Shown: positions 45,162-53,000 of the stretch, in pieces
Layout: the number at the start of each line of letters is the position of its first letter
How positions within the stretch are numbered: position 1 is the first letter of the stretch
Origin: Stutzerimonas stutzeri
Lineage (GTDB): Bacteria; Pseudomonadota; Gammaproteobacteria; Pseudomonadales; Pseudomonadaceae
Assembly (NCBI RefSeq): GCF_024448895.1
Contig: NZ_JAMOIC010000025.1
Coordinates: 1-55,446, forward strand
DNA: 55,446 nucleotides
Direction of reading: 5' to 3'
Notes under the pieces: generated by a model
The model's input: only the letters and a program-made list of their open reading frames with translations
Databases searched by the model: none
What the model was told of the DNA's origin: nothing
Translations under genes and position numbers: made by a program

Positions 45162-45809
45162 ATGAACCTGTCCCGTTATCTGCTGCTTATCGCAGCGCTC
45201 CTCAGCGCGTCGCTACATGCCGAAGATCGACGTGTAACGTTCAACGGTTGTGTCATCCAACCGGAAAGCAACTGTGCGAATGTCGATCTTCGCGGTGCAG
45301 ATCTGAGCAACCAGGATTTGCGCAAGATGAATCTGGCCAACGCGAATCTGACCGGCGCCAACCTCCGACATGCCAATCTTGACCTTGCGAATCTAGAGAA
45401 TGCCAACCTGACCGGCGCCATTCTCAACCGCGCCAGTCTTCAACAAGCCAACCTGCGTCTGGCGGTCCTGACCGATGCGCAGCTGGTCGCCGTTCAAGCC
45501 TGGGGATTGTTCGCCCAGGGAGCACGATTTGAGGGCGCTAATCTAACGGCCGCCAACCTCGAGTTCGCTCGACTGAGCGGCGCCAAGCTGAAAGGTGCGG
45601 AGCTGACAGCGGCCAACCTAGAGATGGCGTGGCTGAACAAGGCCGACCTCAACCATGCGAACCTGACCGATGCCAATTTGCAAGAAGGAAAATTCAACGA
45701 TGCCAGTTTCGCCAATGCAATTTTGACCGGCTCACGTCGCCACTATGCGACTTTTCAAGGTACCTACATGGACGGCTGCCTCGATTGTCCAGTGGACTGG
45801 GAGCACTGA
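45162..45809 (+). CDS. Exported pentapeptide-repeat protein
   Basis: A 215-residue protein with a signal peptide (LLLIAALLSASLHA, ending near residue 20) and A(N/D)Lxx pentapeptide repeats in two blocks: NVDLRGADLSNQDLRKMNLA to about residue 110, then GANLTAANLEFARLSGAKLK to about 200. Such repeats fold as a right-handed four-sided helix. The two cysteine sets (GCVIQPESNCANV, DGCLDCPVDW) may form disulfides at the ends. In Pseudomonas putida and P. aeruginosa a similar gene lies right next to the ethanol dehydrogenase gene, as here. The function is unknown. The ribosome-binding site GGAG precedes ATG 45162. Confidence 0.88.
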   Translation: MNLSRYLLLIAALLSASLHAEDRRVTFNGCVIQPESNCANVDLRGADLSNQDLRKMNLANANLTGANLRHANLDLANLENANLTGAILNRASLQQANLRLAVLTDAQLVAVQAWGLFAQGARFEGANLTAANLEFARLSGAKLKGAELTAANLEMAWLNKADLNHANLTDANLQEGKFNDASFANAILTGSRRHYATFQGTYMDGCLDCPVDWEH

Positions 45810-46510
45810 GGCTGGAAGCCATCGGATGATGGCCGATGCGTTTTAAAAACTTACCCCATCAATGCCTGAAATGAAGCCCTTTTCATTATCCGCTTCCTTA
45901 ACTGACTGGCGCTGTCGGTTTAACCCGCTTCGAGTGGCTGCAGTTCGATCGCAATGCATCCGCTCTGCTCCTAAAAACCTTCGCTACGTCCGTCGATGAC
46001 ATTGCCGCGGGCGGCTTCGATACGGGAACCAAACCTACCTTCAGTGGGCTGGCAAATTTCTCAGCGCGCTCACCTCCCCCGATTGGCAATACAAGCTATT
46101 GGTATCAGATCGCGAGCGTCGGTTGCATTGCATAAAGGACGAAAGGAAATACTCGAATGGCCGGGTTTTTCTGCGTGGACAGCTAAGTTGCTGCCGAAGT
46201 CATCAGCTTAAAAAACACTTAAACCTGGCCCAAGCCGGGGGCCATAGAATATCAGCCAACCGCAGCCAAGCCGAAGCAGTCTGGACCTAGCCAACCAGCA
46301 GTTTCGTGATCGTCGAGCGGTAGCGCCTAAGCGGGCTCAAGCGACTCAAAGAACGAACACCACCTCTCGTTCAGGTTTGGCCATCTCCGCCACGTCGGCC
46401 AGGACGACTGGATAACCTCCTGCAGCTTCGGCGGCAGAAGTTGCCCTGTATCAACGCAGCTGCCCCCGACATCAAAGTTGGGCCGCTTGCCAACCTCCGG
46501 TGGTGCCACC
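45810..46510. other. Convergent intergenic region with coding relics
   Basis: About 700 bp between the pentapeptide-repeat gene and the response regulator gene. On the + strand around 45901-46130 a coding-like stretch (EWLQFDRNASALLLKTF, PIGNTSYWYQIASVG) runs without a usable start. On the - strand around 46330-46500 another (LQEVIQSSWPTWRRWPNLN) lacks a start of its own. Neither is recognised. They look like remains of lost genes. Confidence 0.35.
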
Positions 46511-47170
46511 CTAACTGGCGGCTCGGTCGCCAACCCGCAGGATTCCGGTATCGATAGCCAGATGAACCAACTCAGCATGCGAACTGACTTGCAGCTTACT
46601 CTTTAGCAGCGTCAGGTAATTGGACACCGTCTTGCCACTGATGCATAGCCGCTCGGCGATCAGACGTAGCGGAGTGCCTTTGGCGAGCATTACGAAAATC
46701 TCGAATTCACGCTGGGTCATAGCCTGTAAACGCGGGTCCGGGCCGTTGGCAGTGGTGGGATTGCATGCCAACTGCGTCGCCAGCGGCTGCTCGATATAGG
46801 CGTAGCCAGCCAGCGTACGGCGTACTGCATCCACTAGAATTTCTGGCGATGAGCTTTTGGTGATGTAGCCAGCGGCACCGGCATGCAATGCCTGACGCAC
46901 CAGTGGCAGCTCGTCGTGCATGCTGAAGAACAGCACTCGCAGCTGGGGCAATCGCTGCAACAAGCGCCGCGTGGTTTCCACGCCGCTGATACCAGGTAGC
47001 CCGATATCCATGATCGCCAAGCTTGGAGGCGTTTCATGAGCTATATCCAAAGCCTCCTCACCATCACGGGCTTCAATAACCTGGGCATCCGGCAACATCA
47101 CTCGTAGGAGCGCGGCGTAGCCCTGGCGAACCACGGCGTGATCGTCCACGAGCAGAATCTTCATGTTCAT
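46511..47170 (-). CDS. eraR: NarL/LuxR-type response regulator (EraR/PedR2-like)
   Basis: A 219-residue two-component response regulator. The receiver domain has D9-D10 and phosphoacceptor D55 (MDIGLPG), followed near residue 105 by ITKSSSPE with the conserved Lys. The C-terminal LuxR/NarL DNA-binding domain has MTQREFEIFVMLAKGTPLRLIAERL and SGKTVSNYLTLLKSKL. ATG 47170 overlaps the kinase stop as ATGA, and AGGAGG precedes it. Its position beside exaA and the pentapeptide-repeat gene corresponds to EraR/ExaE of P. aeruginosa and PedR2 of P. putida, which activate alcohol dehydrogenase genes. The named orthology is inferred from context and would need phylogeny. Confidence 0.85.
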   Translation of the reverse strand: MNMKILLVDDHAVVRQGYAALLRVMLPDAQVIEARDGEEALDIAHETPPSLAIMDIGLPGISGVETTRRLLQRLPQLRVLFFSMHDELPLVRQALHAGAAGYITKSSSPEILVDAVRRTLAGYAYIEQPLATQLACNPTTANGPDPRLQAMTQREFEIFVMLAKGTPLRLIAERLCISGKTVSNYLTLLKSKLQVSSHAELVHLAIDTGILRVGDRAAS

Positions 47171-48429
47171 GGTGCCTCCTTGATAGGTATGTCGAGATAG
47201 ACAGTCCACCCGCCGCCTCTGCGACCAGATGCGATTAGTGAACCTCCCAACGAACGCGCACGTTCTTGCATGGACCTGAGGCCAATACCGGAGCGCCGGA
47301 TTTCACCGCGTCCATCACCGTCATTACGAACCAGCAGTCGCAGCCGCTCCCCCTGTATACGTAGCCGAACGCACACGAAGCTGGCATGCGCATGCTTGGC
47401 CACATTGGTCAGCGACTCCTGTAAGAGACGGTATAGGTGCGCCTTGGCACTCAGATGCAGCCGCGGTAGCCGGTGATCTATGTGCAATCGCAACTCAATG
47501 CCTTGCGTGTTCTGCCAACGGTCGGCTAACAGGCGAATCGCCTCGGGCAGCTCCAGATGATCGAGCATCACGGGATACAACTCGCGAGTCAGACATCTGA
47601 AAGCATCCTGTAGCTGCTCACAGTACTCATCCACGCACCGCGCGGCGCTGCTCACCAGTGGAGGCTCATGCTTGATAGCCTGGAGCAAGCAGGCCTGGGC
47701 ACGGATGCCGGTTAGGTATTGTCCGAGGTCATCGTGCAGGGCTTGTGCGATCTGGGTGCGCTCGCGCTCCTGCAACGCAAGTAGTGATCGCGTGAGGTCA
47801 TCATTGTCCTGTCGAGTGTGTTCCAGCGAGCTGACCATGCGATTGAAATGCCCCGCCAGCTGTCTCGCCTCGAATAAGGACTGCGCTGGCAGACGGGTTT
47901 CGAGCCGCCCTTGCGATACGCAACCAAAGGCGGCTAGTAACTCATTCAGCATCCCGAGCGCGGGCTGCACGGCCCAGCGGATCGCCCACAGACTCAACAA
48001 TAAGGCGATACCAAACAACGCGAACAGTTGCAGTAACGAATCCCAAACTTCCTCGATTTCATCTTTGGGATTGACGCTCAACTGCAGCAATCGACCGTCA
48101 GCCATGCGCACCATCAGCGGTGCGGGCAGTTCGGCCGGATATAACACCGTCTCAAGCCAACTAATCTGATCCTGCTCACGTTCCCTATCGTCAATATCCT
48201 CCTCTTGAAAGCGCACCTGAACATGGCGCAGGTGGGCGGCCAGGTCTGGCTGAAGGAGCGCAGGGTCGCGTTCGGCCGCATCCCGAAGGTAGGTGAGTAC
48301 GGCAGCAGCCGCGTTCAGCTCACGCTCTACGTCGTGGCTAGCCTGGCGTAGCAGCACTACCAGGCAAATGACCGCGGCCAGGCTAAAAAACAGCGAAACC
48401 AGCAAACTGGTGCGCCAGAGCGCGGACAT
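47167..48429 (-). CDS. eraS: Sensor histidine kinase (EraS/PedS2-like)
   Basis: A 420-residue membrane histidine kinase. Helix 1 (about residues 9-28) and helix 2 (about 133-152) enclose a small periplasmic sensor of about 105 residues. A HAMP-like linker follows, then a HisKA_3 dimerisation domain with phosphoacceptor H232 (ALHDDLGQYLTG), and the ATPase domain (SLTNVAKHAHASFV, DGDGRGEIRRSGIGLRSMQER). This is the NarX/DegS-like kinase class, matching the NarL-type partner. The two genes overlap by 4 nt, so they are co-translated. In P. putida, PedS2 responds to lanthanides and controls the choice between calcium- and lanthanide-type dehydrogenases. Whether this one does is unknown. Confidence 0.85.
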   Translation of the reverse strand: MSALWRTSLLVSLFFSLAAVICLVVLLRQASHDVERELNAAAAVLTYLRDAAERDPALLQPDLAAHLRHVQVRFQEEDIDDREREQDQISWLETVLYPAELPAPLMVRMADGRLLQLSVNPKDEIEEVWDSLLQLFALFGIALLLSLWAIRWAVQPALGMLNELLAAFGCVSQGRLETRLPAQSLFEARQLAGHFNRMVSSLEHTRQDNDDLTRSLLALQERERTQIAQALHDDLGQYLTGIRAQACLLQAIKHEPPLVSSAARCVDEYCEQLQDAFRCLTRELYPVMLDHLELPEAIRLLADRWQNTQGIELRLHIDHRLPRLHLSAKAHLYRLLQESLTNVAKHAHASFVCVRLRIQGERLRLLVRNDGDGRGEIRRSGIGLRSMQERARSLGGSLIASGRRGGGWTVYLDIPIKEAP

Positions 48430-48799
48430 GTCTCAGCCCTCAGTATTGGAGAAATATCCGCCCGCACGTACTACTCAATCGAGAAAACCCTACCGTTCCT
48501 TTTTTCTGCAAACGCTTGCAGTAAAAACGTATAGCGGCCCGGCTTGATGGGTAGAACATAGATCTCTGCCGATCAAGCTGGCGATCAATAGCAGCTTGAG
48601 GACTAGGGGCTTTGAGGGAAGGCATAGTGTCTGCTCATTTTGTATGGACGTTCCCATGCTAGAGGCAGCCAGCAGAAGCCGGTTTACTACCTTGGTACAC
48701 AGCGACTGGTACTTTCAGCCTCGCAACGATTCCTATGCGGGCCGCAATATCGAAGGGGTTGGGTAAGGGTTCAGGCACTGAAACCGCTCAGGCAGTGTG
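48430..48799. other. Kinase upstream region, no gene supported
   Basis: About 370 bp upstream of the sensor kinase gene. The kinase-regulator promoter must be here. No further gene, repeat or RNA was recognised. Confidence 0.5.
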
Positions 48800-48955
48800 A
48801 GGCGAGTTGGCTAATGTGTTGATGTACTTGGTTCGTCTGGCGGACGTGCTTGGGGTCGATCTGGATGAAGCCATTCAATACAAGCTCAAGCGAAACGGGG
48901 AGAAATACCGGTGCACAAGGCACATGACGCGAGCAAGAAATACGACCAGCTCTAG
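48800..48955 (+). pseudogene. Remnant of MazG-like nucleotide pyrophosphatase
   Basis: The frame GELANVLMYLVRLADVLGVD, then LDEAIQYKLKRNGEKY, matches the C-terminal half of the dCTP/XTP pyrophosphatase (NTP-PPase, MazG-like) family. After KY a frame change restores the expected end (VHKAHDASKKYDQL) and stop. The 5' part of the gene is missing, with a TGA just before GEL. It is a broken remnant, and the upstream intergenic sequence is not recognisable as the rest. Confidence 0.7.
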
Positions 48956-48978
48956 AGTCGGCCAAGGAAGACCGCGTG

Positions 48979-49131
48979 ATGACTTACGAAGGAACCAAAC
49001 AGCAGTGCCTGCACGACACCGACAATGACGACATTGAAGATGTGATTCTCGCCCAGCTCGTTGCTCGCACCGGCAAGCGAGTCGGGCGTTTGGAGATCAA
49101 TGCGCGGAACCGATTGCTCGGTGGCATGTAG
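48979..49131 (+). CDS. Small protein of unknown function (50 codons)
   Basis: A 50-residue frame with AAGGAAG at 48964-48970 spaced 8 nt before ATG 48979. The product (MTYEGTKQQCLHDTDNDDIE and onward to NARNRLLGGM) is acidic at the start and basic at the end. It is not recognised. It follows a pseudogene directly, so it could be an isolated small gene or a chance frame. Its strong ribosome-binding site and full-length coding character favour a real gene. Confidence 0.45.
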   Translation: MTYEGTKQQCLHDTDNDDIEDVILAQLVARTGKRVGRLEINARNRLLGGM

Positions 49132-49365
49132 TTGGCGAAGAACGCCGCATCCCGTACGGGTTATGAGACAAAGCTGGTCGGCTCGACACGCGGACCCGCT
49201 TGTCGCACATGCTCACCGGCTCCCGGGCTGTCGGCGTTGACGCGGGAGTAACTGCGCAGCGACGGGTTCGGCCATTAGCGCTCCCTCGAATCGCCTAGTC
49301 ACCGGTCGTACACGCCCTTCTCGAGCCTGGGCTGATTGGGCGTGTTCGTGCCGAGCGCAATTGTT

Positions 49366-49869
49366 CTAATCGGTGGTCTTTTCTTCAGTGGTATCGGATG
49401 CGGCGATACGCTCTTTCGGCTTTGACTGGCTGCGTCGCGCTTGTCCGCGTTGCCGCTTAGCCTGCTGCTTTGCATGTAGCGCTTGAGTGGCCGTCACCGT
49501 GCCCACCGCCTGGCCGTTTAAGTCCAGACGCGGAGCATTCTCCACCATGCTTGCCCAGTATCGGCTCCCTTTGCACCAGGTCGCGATGCCCAACTTGAGC
49601 TGTTCGCTGGATATTCCAAGCAGCTTCAGGTGTTGCTCGGCATCTTTGAGAATGCCCTCCTTGAGCGGAACCTTGGGGCCCGGGTTGACCGGGAAGGCCA
49701 GCGGAAAGCGCTTCTGCAATCGCCTTATCGCCACCAATGCAGGATCTTCCTCGCGAGGCTTCGTTTGCAAGGCAGGTTCCCGCTTGCGCTGCTCCGTGCT
49801 TTCAGTCTTTTCCTGCTGCTTTTCAGCCCGCAGGCGGTCACGTAGCTCAGCTAGTTGCTCAAAACCCAT
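49366..49869 (-). CDS. ProQ/FinO-domain RNA-binding protein
   Basis: A 167-residue ProQ/FinO-family protein. The central domain (about residues 47-130) has RRLQKRFPLAFPVNPGPKVPLKEGI, DAEQHLKLLGISSEQLKLGI and WCKGSRYWASMVENAPRLDLNGQ, all typical of FinO-like RNA chaperones. Flanking tails are charged and low-complexity (EKQQEKTESTEQRKRE; QAKRQRGQARRSQSKPKE), as usual in this family. Such proteins bind small RNAs and mRNA hairpins and stabilise them. Short ProQ-domain proteins also occur on plasmids and islands. It lies downstream of the giant helicase gene on the same strand, separated by about 195 bp. Confidence 0.9.
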   Translation of the reverse strand: MGFEQLAELRDRLRAEKQQEKTESTEQRKREPALQTKPREEDPALVAIRRLQKRFPLAFPVNPGPKVPLKEGILKDAEQHLKLLGISSEQLKLGIATWCKGSRYWASMVENAPRLDLNGQAVGTVTATQALHAKQQAKRQRGQARRSQSKPKERIAASDTTEEKTTD

Positions 49870-50064
49870 CGTTCAGCTCGCCGCTTCATGGTTGATCGTG
49901 ACGCAAGATTATCCCATGCAGCCATTCGGAGCAGCCTCGCCAGGCGGCAACACGATCAAGAAGTGATCACGGCACACCGGCCCCTCCCTCATCGGCTCGG
50001 GATCACCGATATCGGTGGATAGACAAACGGTAATGCTGAACGAAGCCGTACGTGCGGCGCTCGG

Positions 50065-53000
50065 TCACAGACTCGATGCTGGTTTACTTAGGGTCGGGGC
50101 GCATCCCACGACTCTCGGCACCACCAACTCCCATTGCACACACTTATGCCAGGCCCGGTACTGCTCCTCGCAGTGCGCCGATTGCCTAACCAGAATGCCA
50201 GCCGCCTCGCATTGCTCAACCTCGAGCGGGAGCTTGAATGTTTTTGAGGTACGGCCAAGGGTTTGGCCCTGACTGTTTTGGATGAGGTACCGGTCCTCAC
50301 TCGGGACCAACGTCAACGGATCACCCATCTGAAGCTGCGCGATGGCCGCATGTACCGGTGCGTGTTCCGGGTGGCGGCCTGCGTAGTCCAGATCGATGTC
50401 CCTGAGTGAGAGCTGCAGGTAGCGTTTCTCAAGCGCCGGAAGGTACCGGCCTACGTATTCACGCTTCTGAATATTTACGGGCAGATGGCGGCTGAACGGA
50501 TTGCCATCGGGGAATTCGCACAGGGTCAGCGTCTGCTCAGCCCGGGTCATGCCCACGTAGTACAGGCGGCGCTCGTCATTGAGTACCTCCGCGCCGGTGG
50601 GCCAGCCACCGTCGAGCAGCACCACGTGCCGGAACTCCAACCCCTTGGCCGAATGCGCAGTGCCTACATACAGGCCTTGCTTCGGCTGCTGCCGCAGTTC
50701 TCGCGCGTAGTCGTACAGCCAGTCAATCACGGCCTGGGCGCTGAGCTGACATTCGCCAAGCTCAGCCAGCAGTTGGCCAAAGGCAACTTCGAAGAACTCA
50801 TGCCATTCGGGTTCAAGCGATGCGCTTTCGAGGTCACGCCAATGGCCTTTCGCATCAAGCGCCGCATCCTGAGAGCGCAGCTGTTCGATTGCCGCGACGA
50901 AGCCGCGCTGGCCGGTGAGCGGAAGCGCTGAATCCTTGTCAGCCGCCAGGCAATAGGAAACCCCGTTCTGCTCACACCAGGCCTGAACCGGGTACAGGCA
51001 CTCGTGCCGGCGCGCCAGGATGGCGCATCCCTGCCAGTCACCGTTCTCCAGATCCAACAAGCGCTGAAGCTCCGCTACGGCCGCTTGAGCCTGCAGGTTC
51101 GGTCGCGTTTGCTCATCGCCCGGTATCAAGAGGCAAATGACCTGCCCTCGCCGCTCGGTGTCTAGGTCCTCCCAATCGCCACCACGAGGGTGATCACGGC
51201 GTGACGTGTTGATCTGAATGGGATGACGCTGCTTCAGGCGGTCGGGGTTGCGCTCAATGAGGCTATTGGCAGCCTCGATGATGTGACGGGTCGAGCGGTA
51301 GTTGTCGATGAGGTAGCTGGTAGTCGCTTCGTAATCCTCACGAAACTGCAAAATGTAGCGATTGTTGGTCTCCCGCCACTGGTAGATGTTTTGGTCATCG
51401 TCGCCCACGGCTAGGATGCATAGCCGGCCATCCTCCTCCGCCTTGCGCCCGGCCAAGGCACTGACCATCCGGTACTGCAGCTCATCAATGTCCTGGTACT
51501 CATCCACCAAGATGTACCGATAGCCGCGCAGCAGTTGCTCGCGCAGATCATCCTCACCCTCGACCTGGCGTTTACCTTCGAGCAGTTCCACGGCGTCCGA
51601 CAGCACCTGTTTGAGTGTGCCCTCCTCAACCGCTTCGCCCCGAGCGAAACGGGTACCGGTCAGGCGCATGGCCATCCGGTGATAGGTCATCACGTTGACC
51701 CCGAAGGCATCGGCGCCGACCAGGCGCAGCAGGCGTTGCTTGATCTCGTTAGCGGCGTGGCGGTTAAAGGTCAGCGCCACAATGCAGCTGGCTGGCACCC
51801 GGCGCACGCGCAGTAGATAGGCGATGCGGTGCACGATGACTCGAGTCTTACCCGAACCGGGGCCGGCGAGCACCAGGCGGTTCATGTCATCGTCATCGGC
51901 GACGACCATTCGCTGCGGTGCGCTCAGGGTTTCGATGATGGTGTTCCAGGACTCCTCGCTGGTGGCGAGTTTCAGGACCTCTTCGCGCCCCTCGAAGTAG
52001 CGCTTGATGAAGTCCTGTTTGGAATCGCTGAAGTAGTGCATCACGAGGCTCAGCGCAGCGGCCATCTCGCCGAGAGCGACCTCGGCATACTCACGCATCA
52101 CGTGGACCTGGATCCGTTTTTCTCGGTAGTGCTCGTCGAGTTTGAGGTAATCGTCTTTTAGAAATCCGCTGCGCTTTTCCGGGTTGACCTCAATGGTCAT
52201 GGCGCGGCGCATCACGGTCATGCCGTGGTTGAGCGTCAAAATGTCCTGTTTGTGCAGGTACAGCAGTACGTGCTCGATGGCGCGCCGGCGTTGTTCTGGT
52301 GGGATCAGGTGCGGCAGCGCCAAGTCCGCTTCCAGGGCACGGGCCAGCTCACCAAAGGTGGTTTCCACCAGCAGATCCTTGCCACGAAGGCCTGCGGGAA
52401 TCTTGCTGATCAGAAACTCGAGCAGCACCCCAGCCAGCGCCCGACGCTTCTCGCCAAAGGTGTGAAGCTTCGCCCAGCTGTGGCCACCCTTGATGCGCAG
52501 TTTCAGATAATCACGACTGACCTGGCGCAGCTCCAGCGTGCCCTTCTGCTGGCTGTCGCTGTCATGGTCTTGCGCGAGGCTGCGTAACAAGCGCAGCACA
52601 TGCAGCGGTATCAACTCGCCTTGCCCGGTCGACTCTTTGAGCGCGGCGGTCAGTGGCGGCAAATTCAGGTCCTGCCAGGCACCGCTTTCGGCATCCGGGG
52701 CCTGCTCGCGCAGCGTTTCAAACAGACCCGCTTCCAGCTCGAGGGTGTGTTTCAAGCGCTGAGTGGCCGCGCCCGACACGCCATGACGCAGGTACAGGGT
52801 CAGCTTGGAGTCGTTCTCCAGCAGGCCCATGTCCTCCATCTGTTTGAGGGTCGCCGTGACCTCCTCAGAGGTGAGGCTGGTCAGGGCCATCAGCGCATCA
52901 GTGTTGATGCGCTCATCAGCCCCGGCGTCATACAGGAAGCGCAGGATCGCCCGAAACTCTTCCAGGCGGCGTGCTGGCAGGTCAGCGTTATTGAGGCGCT

